A stretch of 64,000 bases of DNA, from NCBI RefSeq assembly GCF_001584145.1, contig NZ_CP013232.1, forward strand, positions 4,092,001 to 4,156,000. The letters run 5' to 3'. Under the pieces are notes generated by a model. The model was not told the DNA's origin. It saw only the letters and a list, made by a program, of their open reading frames with translations, and searched no databases. The first letter of the stretch is position 1. Every line of letters starts with the position of its first letter. Below, one piece after another: positions 29,584 through 37,233 of the stretch. This DNA comes from Collimonas fungivorans (GTDB taxonomy: Bacteria > Pseudomonadota > Gammaproteobacteria > Burkholderiales > Burkholderiaceae_D). A program made the translations under genes and the position numbers.

Positions 29584-29710
29584 GGGCCTCGACCTTTGGT
29601 AAAATAGACGGTAGTAAATCCGCGCCGATCAGCGATTTGTCTCGTGACCCGGCACAGCATTCAACCCGGCCGCAAAATCTCTTTTGCAGCCAACTTTTTA
29701 TGTTATCACG

Positions 29711-30928
29711 ATGAACGCACCTCTTTCAGCCTCCCTCTTTACCGCCATCGAAATGGCGCCACGCGATCCTATCCTCGGCATCACCGAAGGTTTCAATGCG
29801 GACCAGAATCCAGGCAAGACCAACCTCGGCGTCGGCGTCTATTACGATGACAACGGCAAGGTGCCGCTGCTGGAATGCGTGCAAAAAGCGGAAGCGCTGC
29901 TGATCGAAAAGCTGGCGCCGCGCACCTACTTGCCGATCGAAGGCCTGGCGGCTTACGACAAGGCTGTGCAAGAACTGGTATTTGGGGCCGACAGCGCGGT
30001 AGTACAAGAGAAACGTGCGATCACCGTGCAAGCCATCGGCGGCACCGGCGCGCTGAAACTGGGCGCCGATTTCCTCAAGCGCTTCAGCGCCGACAACACC
30101 CAAGTCTGGATCAGCGATCCAAGCTGGGAAAACCACCGCGCGCTGTTCGAATCGGCCGGCTTCACCGTCAACAACTATCCTTACTACGACCCGGCCACCC
30201 GCGGCGTCAACTTCAGCGGCATGCTGGATGCGCTGAAAACCATGCCTAGCGGCTCGGTAGTCCTGCTGCACGCCTGCTGCCACAATCCGACCGGCGCCGA
30301 CCTCAGCGACGCTGAATGGACCCAGGTCATCGAAGTCGTCACCCAGCGCGGCCTGGTGCCGTTCCTCGACATGGCCTACCAGGGCTTTGGCGACGGCATC
30401 GAAGCCGACGGCCAGGTAGTACGCCGCTTCACCGAAGCCGGCGGCCCGGTGTTCGTATCGAACTCGTTCTCGAAATCGTTCTCGCTGTATGGCGAACGCG
30501 TAGGCGCCCTGAGCATCGTCGCCGCCAGCAAGGAAGAAGCCGGCCGCGTACTGTCGCAACTCAAGCGCGTGGTGCGCACCAACTACTCCAACCCGCCGAT
30601 CCACGGCGGCCAGGTAGTCGCCACCGCCCTGGCCTCGCCAGAGCTGCGCAAGCTGTGGGAAGAAGAACTGGCCGGCATGCGCGTGCGCATCCGCGAAATG
30701 CGCCACCTGCTGGTGAAAAAACTGAAGGAACAGGCCCCAGGCCACGACTTTGATTTCGTCACCAAGCAACGCGGCATGTTCTCCTACTCCGGCCTGACCA
30801 AGGCCCAGGTCGAACGCCTGCGCGACGAATTCTCGATCTACGCCGTCGACACCGGCCGCATCTGCGTGGCCGCGCTCAATACCAAAAATATTGACAATGT
30901 TGTCGCCGCAATCGCAAAAGTCCTGTAA
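29711..30928 (+). CDS. tyrB: Aromatic amino acid/aspartate aminotransferase (class I)
   Basis: A 405-residue PLP enzyme of the AspC/TyrB group that moves amino groups between aspartate, tyrosine or phenylalanine and 2-oxoglutarate. The PLP lysine lies in SNSFSKSFSLYGERVG. Cofactor contacts include HACCHNPTGADL and VPFLDMAYQGFGDG, and the C-terminal RGMFSYSGL has the substrate Arg region. ATG 29711 (MNAPLSAS) fits family length. Whether aspartate or aromatic substrates dominate cannot be decided, so tyrB rather than aspC is tentative. tRNA-Asn follows, with its own promoter. Confidence 0.9.
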   Translation: MNAPLSASLFTAIEMAPRDPILGITEGFNADQNPGKTNLGVGVYYDDNGKVPLLECVQKAEALLIEKLAPRTYLPIEGLAAYDKAVQELVFGADSAVVQEKRAITVQAIGGTGALKLGADFLKRFSADNTQVWISDPSWENHRALFESAGFTVNNYPYYDPATRGVNFSGMLDALKTMPSGSVVLLHACCHNPTGADLSDAEWTQVIEVVTQRGLVPFLDMAYQGFGDGIEADGQVVRRFTEAGGPVFVSNSFSKSFSLYGERVGALSIVAASKEEAGRVLSQLKRVVRTNYSNPPIHGGQVVATALASPELRKLWEEELAGMRVRIREMRHLLVKKLKEQAPGHDFDFVTKQRGMFSYSGLTKAQVERLRDEFSIYAVDTGRICVAALNTKNIDNVVAAIAKVL

Positions 30929-30990
30929 TATTCGGCTCCCGGAGAAGTTGCAACGACTGCTCCGGGATGTAGAAAAGTTTAGAAAAAGCT

Positions 30991-31020
30991 TTGACAACCC
31001 AGCGAATTCGAGACTATAAT
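30991..31020 (+). promoter_or_regulatory. Consensus sigma-70 promoter of tRNA-Asn
   Basis: Perfect TTGACA (30991-30996) and TATAAT (31015-31020) are separated by 18 nt. The -10 lies 15 nt before the mature tRNA 5' end. Confidence 0.92.
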
Positions 31021-31035
31021 TCTGCTTCTTTCAAT

Positions 31036-31111
31036 TCCCTGATAGCTCAGTTGGTAGAGCGACGGACTGTTAATCCGCAGGTCCCTGGTTCGAGTCCAGG
31101 TCGGGGAGCCA
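31036..31111 (+). tRNA. tRNA-Asn (anticodon GTT)
   Basis: A 76-nt cloverleaf with encoded CCA. The acceptor TCCCTGA pairs with TCGGGGA (one T-G pair), the D-loop reads AGCTCAGTTGGTAGAGC, the anticodon loop is CTGTTAA and the T-arm is CCTGGTTCGAGTCCAGG. The anticodon GTT reads Asn codons. It stands at the left border of a region of lower GC and gene remnants. Confidence 0.98.
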
Positions 31112-31119
31112 AGATTCTG

Positions 31120-31150
31120 AAGGGGCTACGTGCAAACGTGGCCCCTTTTC
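31120..31150 (+). terminator. Intrinsic terminator of tRNA-Asn
   Basis: AAGGGGCTACG and CGTGGCCCCTT form a stem (one non-canonical pair) over a short loop, followed by TTCTTTT. It is 9 nt after the CCA end. Confidence 0.88.
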
Positions 31151-31253
31151 TTTTGTCCGGAAATTCTGTGCTGACCGGCCAATAAAATCCTGTTGCAACA
31201 AGCTCAGACAAAAAATGTTTTTCGGCAAATTGGCTACTTGCCGATATGTGGAA

Positions 31254-32045
31254 TCACAGCATTTTTTGCAATGCCTTTGCGCAGCGAATGACTTGCTCTG
31301 TCAGGTCTTCGGTTACTTCATCAATGCCCTCATACTCGAAACCATTTCGCACATCGTGCGCATCCGCCAGTACGCGCCAGATCTCTACTCCTACACCCAA
31401 GGTGTGAGGCAGACATTGAAATACGACGTAGCGGTTACCCGGAGTCATATTCGGCCTCTCCGTTCTATTTGGCATAGAAGTTGAAGACGGCACCCCCGAC
31501 GGAGAAAATAATTTCACATGTACATCGGGCAAGTCCGCAAATGCATTTGCAACGAGGGGTTCAACATCAGCCCAATCAAGGCCGCCACCACCCCATGAAT
31601 TCGAGCCAACGATGTTCCAGTCTACTTTTTGAAGTGCATCTTTGTCATTCGAGAAATTTGTATATTCTGCGCCCGCGTTTCCGTCGCTGATTGCCCAAGG
31701 TCTTCCTAAGCCCGTGGCTCGATGAACGTCGCTAACCAAGTGTACTATGCTCGATTGACAGCCGGCTGGCCGGCCCGTGTTACCTTTATTGATGGTAGAG
31801 AGCATAGGCGATCTTGGGCAAAAATAGAACGGAACGAATTCTCCCACGGCCCGTCCATCGCAACAAGGAATCGTATATTTATCGAGTCGACGTTGTTTAA
31901 TGTGTCCATAACCTATTTCGGTCACGTTTCGATTTGAAGCTCGCATTTTAGCGTCAGAAAATAGCGCGCCGTCAGCCATAATACCGGCAAGATTGCTGAC
32001 ATCCGTGATGTGGTAAATCTTGGTTCTCGTTGGGTCGGCTGGCAT
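31254..32045 (-). CDS. DarT-like DNA ADP-ribosyltransferase (DUF4433), no DarG partner seen
   Basis: Residues 9-150 match DarT toxins, which ADP-ribosylate thymidine in single-stranded DNA: KIYHITDVSNLAGIM (NAD site), IGYGHIKQRRL (catalytic Arg region), VGEFVPFYFCPRSPML and SSIVHLVSDVHRATGLGRPWA. The family's catalytic Glu, normally in an AEFLV context, is not plainly recognisable; Glu162 in DVEPLV is at about the right position. From about residue 170 the sequence diverges, ending some 50 residues later than usual. I chose ATG 32045 because it places KIYHIT at the family position; a longer frame to 32159 exists. The macrodomain antitoxin DarG normally lies alongside, but none is present. It is AT-richer than its surroundings and follows tRNA-Asn, suggesting acquisition. 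It may be inactive or a tolerated variant. Confidence 0.75.
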   Translation of the reverse strand: MPADPTRTKIYHITDVSNLAGIMADGALFSDAKMRASNRNVTEIGYGHIKQRRLDKYTIPCCDGRAVGEFVPFYFCPRSPMLSTINKGNTGRPAGCQSSIVHLVSDVHRATGLGRPWAISDGNAGAEYTNFSNDKDALQKVDWNIVGSNSWGGGGLDWADVEPLVANAFADLPDVHVKLFSPSGVPSSTSMPNRTERPNMTPGNRYVVFQCLPHTLGVGVEIWRVLADAHDVRNGFEYEGIDEVTEDLTEQVIRCAKALQKML

Positions 32046-32245
32046 AAATGCTATTTGACTCGCTTGAAAATTGCATCGGCACTCTCTAGACTCCAAGAAT
32101 TGTGCCAGTCGCATGGCCTGTTTAATTTCAGTATAACGCCGGTCATAGTACCGTGACACTTGTCACAAGTATATGCGTCGGAGAGGCGTAATTATCTGGT
32201 TCCCTAAATTCGTGAACAAAACAACAAAACATGAAAACCCACCCG

Positions 32246-32437
32246 TTAATTCGTCGGCAATCCTAATTTGTCGAAGAACGCCCGGTTGCGCTCTCGCGCA
32301 GCGTTGAGGAGGCGGTCGAACGAGATAACCTCAATGTAAGCCTTGAAGTTCTCGTTATAGCCGAAGTAGCCTTGTCGATCGCTGGTTACTCGTAACCCCA
32401 GCATCTTGCAGCGACGTTCAACAGATGGGGTACCTAT
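32246..32437 (-). pseudogene. C-terminal remnant of an unrecognised protein, truncated at its 5' side
   Basis: An open frame of about 63 codons without a usable start reads as real protein (CKMLGLRVTSDRQGYFGYN, then KAYIEVISFDRLLNAARERN) and ends at TAA 32246-32248. Coding character stops near 32430, exactly where a plus-strand helicase remnant begins. I do not recognise the family with confidence; the tail resembles C-termini of large ATPase-type proteins. It is the end of a leftward gene whose front has been deleted. Confidence 0.55.
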
Positions 32438-32923
32438 TCAGGCGATCCAGCCAAAGATTGGAACGTCGTTCGGAATCTGCTTCGCGGCGCTGGGGATCCT
32501 CAACTGCGACAAGTCGCCACGCACCTTGACTATCTGGTCGCGTTCAATCGAGGTAAGCGAATCCGTTTGGCGCTTGCCGAAATATGGGAGATTCATGGCC
32601 GTTACATAGGCGCGCGAGAAGCGTTCAACTCTGCCTTGGCGCAAGATCAGCTCTTGGGCGGAGCCGAAGACTCGCGCGGCGTCCAAATCATGACAATCCA
32701 CAAGGCGAAGGGCAAACAGTTCGATGGAGTCATCATCGTTCGCGGCGGGCGCTTTGACGAGAAACTAGGACTGATGTCCTCGTTCGTATGGCCGGATGAT
32801 ACGCATCCGTTTAATCGAAGCAGAAGAATTCTGCGGGTGGGCATAACGCGAGCAAAAACCCATACGATGATTCTTTATCCAATGTTCCCAACGTGCATCA
32901 TCACTTCGGGCTATTCACTATGA
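32396..32923 (+). pseudogene. C-terminal remnant of a UvrD/Rep-type superfamily 1 helicase
   Basis: The plus frame is open from 32396 with coherent protein from about 32425. It contains a C-terminal helicase motif (VQIMTIHKAKGKQFDGVIIV) and motif VI (RRILRVGITRAKTHTMIL). Walker A and the whole N-terminal ATPase half are missing, so this is about 165 residues of a protein normally above 500. Helicases with this C-terminal motif include GajB-like partners of defence nucleases, but the fragment alone cannot establish a defence role. An internal TTG at 32567 could be called as a start, but the coding frame clearly begins earlier. Confidence 0.72.
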
Positions 32924-33317
32924 AGTTATTAGCGTCGGATAAGCCAAGAATTGCCTAAGTGACCAAGCGGCCCTTTTAAGTGGGGAATTTTTTGACCAAC
33001 TTGGCGCATCCAATGTATTTCGTGCACTGGATGCGCGAACAGTAGTTGTTGTACTACGCGACTTTGCGACCCGCGCACATTCTGCGTCCTTGACTCTTAA
33101 TCCGTGGGCCGCTTGTTGACGCAAGCCCCAACAAGGCAACTCTGAAAAATCTTCCATGTGCCATTGCAAGACCTGTTCCTAGTTTTTTCTAGTTGGGAAT
33201 GAAAACGAAAGAGAATATCGCGATCGGCACCGGTATCAATTACGGCTAGTATGATGGTCAAGGCAGGCTTGTTAGCATGACTTTTTTGAGAGTAATTCTT
33301 GAACGCAGCTGGATCTA
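32924..33317. other. Gene-poor stretch downstream of the helicase remnant
   Basis: About 390 nt with no gene I can support. One plus frame (32943-33120) stays open for 58 codons and looks weakly protein-like (LSGEFFDQLGASNVFRALD), possibly another remnant, but has no start or recognisable motif. Composition is AT-richer than the flanks. Confidence 0.4.
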
Positions 33318-33626
33318 ATGAATATCGAACACATACTCGTCTATCTGATCATTGCTCTGGCTGCTCTTGCTAACATTGGCGTCACCCTGGTAATCATCAG
33401 GAGTGAGCTCTTCGAGCGGCGCCAAAAGGCATATCAATACTGTGTGATTTGGCTGCTTCCTTTCGTTGGCGCCGCAATAGTTTACGCATTTTCGCGAGAA
33501 CCGGAAACAAAAGGAAGCGGAATATATCCGGCCGAATCAATGCTTGGGGACGATCCAATCGTCGGAATAGGCAATGCGGCAAATGACTATTTTGAGCAAG
33601 GGCATCATGGACTTAATGATGTATAA
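33318..33626 (+). CDS. Small two-helix membrane protein, unknown
   Basis: A 102-residue protein with two predicted membrane helices (about residues 5-26 and 42-60), a basic loop between them (RSELFERRQK) and a soluble acidic C-terminus. I do not recognise a named family. The start ATG 33318 lacks a strong ribosome binding site. It lies in the low-GC zone and may be accessory. Confidence 0.5.
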   Translation: MNIEHILVYLIIALAALANIGVTLVIIRSELFERRQKAYQYCVIWLLPFVGAAIVYAFSREPETKGSGIYPAESMLGDDPIVGIGNAANDYFEQGHHGLNDV

Positions 33627-33737
33627 AATTCTGTATGGTTTGTTCCAGACGCACAGTCTCGCAAATCCTGATCTCCGCTTGTATAGCATTTCATGCGTGA
33701 ACTTTGAAAACCGGGCTTCCAGTCTTGACTAGACCGC

Positions 33738-34406
33738 CTACCCTTCAAGCAGGATAGAGCCATCCTCGTCAGCCTTAGCAAATATTTTTTCGTAATTCTT
33801 AATCGTTGAGTGCGTGCTATTTATCGGATGACCATGAGTTGCGGTAACAACCAGTACTGTCGCGCCAGCCGCTTCGCCAGCAGCAATACCGACGGGCGCA
33901 TCTTCAAATATCAGACAGCTGCTAACGTCCACTTCCAGTTTCCGGGCCGCCAGCAGATAGCAATCAGGGTTCGGCTTTCCGGCAGCAACATCGTCAGCCG
34001 TCACAAGCACAGCCGGAACAGGAATGCCCGCCGCTTTCATGCGCCGCAATGCCAAATCCTTGGGAGCCGAAGTCACAACAGCCCATTTGGTCGGTGGCAG
34101 AGACTTTAAAAAAACCGCCGCGCCAGGTATCTCGACAATGCCCTCGACGTCATTAATTTCGGCATTAGTGATTTTCAATGCTTCGACTTCAGGATTTATC
34201 CCGGGGAGTCCCAGTCGGGTTATGGTGTCGACGGCGCGCGAGCCGTGCATGGTCGGCAGGAAGGATGCCAGCTCGAGGCCATGGCGAACCGCCCACGCGC
34301 CCCAGATGCGTTCTGCCGCGGCTATCGAGTTGAGAATGGTGCCATCCATATCGAAAAGGAAGGCGCTGTATCGACCTTCGGGTAACGATGAACCACGACC
34401 TGCCAT
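33738..34406 (-). CDS. HAD-superfamily sugar phosphatase-like hydrolase
   Basis: A 222-residue HAD-IA hydrolase. Motif I is FLFDMDGTILNS (nucleophile Asp). Motif II is VVTSAPKD, motif III is the Lys in GKPNPDCYLLAARKL, and motif IV is CLIFEDAPVGIAAG. A helical cap lies between motifs I and II. It resembles 2-deoxyglucose-6-phosphatase or YfbT-type sugar phosphatases; the substrate is unknown. It is monocistronic. Confidence 0.88.
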   Translation of the reverse strand: MAGRGSSLPEGRYSAFLFDMDGTILNSIAAAERIWGAWAVRHGLELASFLPTMHGSRAVDTITRLGLPGINPEVEALKITNAEINDVEGIVEIPGAAVFLKSLPPTKWAVVTSAPKDLALRRMKAAGIPVPAVLVTADDVAAGKPNPDCYLLAARKLEVDVSSCLIFEDAPVGIAAGEAAGATVLVVTATHGHPINSTHSTIKNYEKIFAKADEDGSILLEG

Positions 34407-34509
34407 TTTCTCTTTCCTTCACACACAAACTAGGGGCGTCCATTATCTCCGATATCAAACGGATGCGCGTCAGGCGCCACGGCCTCTCCCTTTTACATCT
34501 CGTGCGTGT

Positions 34510-35154
34510 TCAGGATTTCGTCAGGACGACATGGGCCGCATTCGGCGTGGGGACATATTCCGTGACCTTATAGCCGAGCTTCGGCATGTCGATGCCGGCC
34601 AGAAGATTTTCCCCGGCACCGAGCAGGACCGGTGAGATGGCAAGGTGCAGTTCGTCGACGAGTCCTGCGCGAAGATATTGCCGGACCGTGTCGACGCCGC
34701 CGCCGAGCCGGATATCGCGGCCACCGGCAGCCTCGGTGGCGCGCTGCAGCGCGGCATGGATATCATCGGTAACGAAGTGGAACACGGTGCCGCCCTCCAT
34801 CGTGATCGATGGTCGGGCATGGTGAGTCAACACAAAGACCTGGGTATGGTACGGCGGATTGTCACCCCACCATCCCTTCCATGTATCGTCGGGCCACGCG
34901 CCTCTGACGGGTCCGAACATGTTGCGCCCCATGATCCAGGCGCCGATGTTGTCGAAACCGCGCGCTGCAAAATCGTCATCCACGCCGGTCGCGCCGCCCT
35001 CATTTCCAAACATCTTTTGAAACGTTCGGGTGGAAAAAGCCCATTGGTGCAAGGCCTTGCCGCCGACGCCGAGCGGATTGTCGAGATCCTGGCCGGGGCC
35101 TGCGCCGTAACCGTCAAGGGATAGAGAGAAACTGCGCACACAGAGTTTGGACAT
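34510..35154 (-). CDS. Dihydrofolate reductase/RibD-C family protein
   Basis: A 214-residue protein of the RibD C-terminal/DHFR-like fold. The NADPH-binding pattern is visible in IRLGGGVDTVRQYLRAGLVDELHLAISPVL (read in parts) and the N-terminal SFSLSLDGYGAGPGQ. Members are thought to be NADPH-dependent reductases, mostly uncharacterised. The start at 35154 (MSKLCVRSF) is preferred; an ATG six codons upstream exists. It is divergent from the RDD gene. Confidence 0.85.
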   Translation of the reverse strand: MSKLCVRSFSLSLDGYGAGPGQDLDNPLGVGGKALHQWAFSTRTFQKMFGNEGGATGVDDDFAARGFDNIGAWIMGRNMFGPVRGAWPDDTWKGWWGDNPPYHTQVFVLTHHARPSITMEGGTVFHFVTDDIHAALQRATEAAGGRDIRLGGGVDTVRQYLRAGLVDELHLAISPVLLGAGENLLAGIDMPKLGYKVTEYVPTPNAAHVVLTKS

Positions 35155-35335
35155 GGCTGCCGATCCTTTCAATTAGCGCCGGCAACCCGACGCGCCCGGG
35201 TAGCGGCATTGACAACTGTAGAGAGCTTTCAAAGCAATAATATAGCACCGCCGATTGCACATATGCGGATGCAGCTTGAGATACACTGGGCTCGGGTTGA
35301 AGCATCGAGACAGCACATCAATGACAGGATTAAAA

Positions 35336-35800
35336 ATGAATGAATCCACCGAATTCGAATATGTTGGATTCTGGCTGAGAGTCTGTGCCCACCTGATCGA
35401 CACAGTCCTTGTGCTGGTCGTGATCATCCCGATATTGTTCTCCATTTACGGGAGCGAGGAACTGGTTTCCGGCGTGACGCTAAGCGGACCGATGAACATT
35501 CTGGTTTCCTACATTCTGCCGGCGGCCGTGGTCATCACGTTCTGGCAAGCGCGGCAAGCGACGCCGGGAAAGATGGCAATTGGCGCCCGCATCGTTGACG
35601 CCAGGACCGGCGACAAACCGAGCATCAAGCAGGATGCGATCCGCTACCTGGGCTACTTCGTTTCGACATTCCCCCTTTGCCTCGGGCTGATCTGGGTCGG
35701 CATCGACAAGCGCAAGCAGGGATGGCATGACAAGCTTGCCGGCACGGTAGTGGTCCGGCGTAAAAATGGTGGCGCGGAGCCAGTCAAGTTTGGCGATTGA
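35336..35800 (+). CDS. RDD-family membrane protein
   Basis: A 154-residue inner-membrane protein. The RDD hallmark Arg and Asp residues are in GFWLRVCAHLIDTVLV, and the C-terminal GWHDKLAGTVVVRR is typical. Three to four membrane helices are predicted. Function is unknown for most members; some affect ion homeostasis. AGGA 6 nt before ATG 35336 supports that start. Confidence 0.85.
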   Translation: MNESTEFEYVGFWLRVCAHLIDTVLVLVVIIPILFSIYGSEELVSGVTLSGPMNILVSYILPAAVVITFWQARQATPGKMAIGARIVDARTGDKPSIKQDAIRYLGYFVSTFPLCLGLIWVGIDKRKQGWHDKLAGTVVVRRKNGGAEPVKFGD

Positions 35801-35866
35801 TGCAGGCCGTGTAATCGCGCATTTACGCGGGCCTGCGTCAATATCTCGCCATGTATTGAATCCCTG

Positions 35867-36154
35867 TCAGGCGTGGATTTTTGCGATCAGTTCTAGGCCT
35901 AAAGCATTCATCACGGCAAGTGTATTTTTTAGGGTCGGGTTGCCGTTCTCGCTGAAAGAACGATAAAGCTGCTCCTGGGACAAGCCCGTTTCCCCCGCAA
36001 TTTGCGGCATACCCTTCGCACGGGCAACGACGCCAAGCGCATGCGCGATGTAAGCGGCGTCATTCGTCTCAAATGCAGCTGACATGAAAATTGCCCTTGC
36101 TTCGTCAGAGGACAAATCCTCGGCAGGATCGTAGCTCGTCAATTTCTCAGTCAT
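35867..36154 (-). CDS. Addiction-module antidote protein (HigA2/HI1420-like antitoxin)
   Basis: A 95-residue antitoxin with an XRE-type HTH (MPQIAGETGLSQEQLYRSFSENGNPTLKN in two parts, about residues 47-80) and the MTEKLTSYDPAEDL N-terminus typical of the HI1420 family. It normally follows its toxin gene directly. Here the upstream toxin reading frame ends 1 nt before this start but is degenerate, so the antitoxin appears intact and alone. Confidence 0.85.
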   Translation of the reverse strand: MTEKLTSYDPAEDLSSDEARAIFMSAAFETNDAAYIAHALGVVARAKGMPQIAGETGLSQEQLYRSFSENGNPTLKNTLAVMNALGLELIAKIHA

Positions 36155-36155
36155 T

Positions 36156-36300
36156 TCATTCGCTCCATTCTGCCGCAAGGCGCTTTGCCGTGTCTCCTGC
36201 TTGCGTCCCCTTATCGCCACCGCAGAGCAAGACGATGATAGTGTTGCCTCGCTAATGATAAATCACGCGTGGCGATGGCAGTACAGGCAGAAAGCTGAAA
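36156..36300 (-). pseudogene. Decayed RelE/HI1419-type toxin partner
   Basis: Directly before the antitoxin the minus frame encodes the typical toxin C-terminus (IIVLLCGGDKGTQAGDTAKR, then LAAEWSE and stop at 36156-36158). A TAG at 36252-36254 interrupts it, where a Gln (CAG) would fit the family's RVYxxQRG pattern. Further upstream no toxin N-terminus can be read in any one frame, so additional lesions exist. The toxin is therefore inactive. Confidence 0.72.
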
Positions 36301-36740
36301 TTGGCGGCGCGGGAACGGACGTCCCTGAAAGGCCATGGAACCGGATGCTGCTCAGAACCAGAAGCGGTCAGGCTGAATTGAGGAAGGAAATGGCAAATCT
36401 CCGGCCGTCTCGATCGGCGTCAATAGGTTAACTACGACGAACAAAAACAGGATTTCAGAACCCGTGGTTCCACGCGCGATTAGCTCTTTTCACGGCGGGG
36501 AATATGCGGCAACCACTCTTCCGGTAGTAACGGTACAACTGTAAAAACGTTCTCATGTCGGCACTCTTGTAATAAGAAACTGCGATTTGATCGCATTGTT
36601 CATCACTTGTAATCCCTGCTATATCGTATTCTCCACAACCCGTATGACAAAAGGATGACATTGGCTGACGCCGGCCGTCTCCTGTTGCAAGAACACGTCA
36701 ATCCGCTCCAGTCATCCGCAGCGGCTGCATCTGTAAAAGC
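36301..36740. other. No supportable gene between the toxin remnant and the acid-shock-like gene
   Basis: About 440 nt with only short overlapping frames lacking ribosome binding sites or motifs. The first part may include unrecognisable remains of the toxin gene. Nothing else stands out. Confidence 0.4.
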
Positions 36741-36769
36741 AAACGAGACAGGACCAGCCTGTCTCGTTT
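36741..36769 (-). terminator. Terminator hairpin of the first acid-shock-like gene
   Basis: AAACGAGACAGG and CCTGTCTCGTTT form a 12-bp stem with a 5-nt loop 17 nt after the stop codon. The same GAGACAGG/CCTGTCTC core ends the paralogue at 42503-42533. Confidence 0.82.
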
Positions 36770-36786
36770 GATGAGCATCGCGTCGA

Positions 36787-37110
36787 TTACTTGGGCGCGG
36801 CTTCTTTCGCATCCGCCTTGGCTTCCGTAGCGCTTGCCTTGGCCTTGGTTTTCGCTTTTACAGCCTTGTGGTGTGCCTTTGCCTTGGTTTCCTTCGCATC
36901 GGCTTTGGCGTCTGCCACTTTGGCGTCCGCCTTGGCAGCGGTTTTTGCTTCCGTTGCATCGGCCTTGACGTCAGCTTTCTTTTCCTTGGCATCGGCCTTG
37001 GCTGCCTGGGCAGCGGCGACCGGGGCCGCAGGAGCAGCTGGAGCCGCGGTCTGGGCAAAAACAGAAGTAGCAAACAAACCGGCGATCAGAGTAGCGAGTA
37101 ATTTATTCAT
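36787..37110 (-). CDS. Exported Ala/Lys-rich acid-shock-like (Asr-like) protein, copy 1
   Basis: A 107-residue low-complexity protein. The Sec signal peptide MNKLLATLIAGLFATSVFA is cleaved before QTAAP; an Ala/Pro spacer and a repetitive Lys/Ala/Asp tract (KADAKE-type units) with one HH pair follow. Composition resembles periplasmic acid-shock proteins such as Asr, which are basic and protective at low pH, but there is no homology strong enough to be sure. A paralogue at 42550-42861 shares the signal peptide, the AAPK C-terminus, the promoter-region repeats and the terminator core. Probably acid- or envelope-stress induced (inference). Confidence 0.7.
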   Translation of the reverse strand: MNKLLATLIAGLFATSVFAQTAAPAAPAAPVAAAQAAKADAKEKKADVKADATEAKTAAKADAKVADAKADAKETKAKAHHKAVKAKTKAKASATEAKADAKEAAPK

Positions 37111-37185
37111 GTGTGCACCTTTAGGTTACGTTGACTTCCTCATACTTCCTGAGGTCTTAAGCTACAAACGCAAGCCGCGAGGATG

Positions 37186-37213
37186 CTGTTGACCAGTGTT
37201 ACATACCATTACA
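37186..37213 (-). promoter_or_regulatory. Conserved operator-like direct repeat upstream of Asr-like copy 1
   Basis: Plus-strand CTGTTGACC-N4-TTACA-N5-TTACA, 76 nt before the start. Identical spacing and bases occur before copy 2 (42939-42966). Two pentamers one helical turn apart is the layout used by OmpR-family response regulators. Confidence 0.6.
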
Positions 37214-37233
37214 ACTCAACACATGCTTCCTGT

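Noticed and set aside
32943..33120. Short plus-strand open frame after the helicase remnant as a gene
   Set aside because: It is only 58 codons with no start, no ribosome binding site and no recognised motif. At most it is another remnant.
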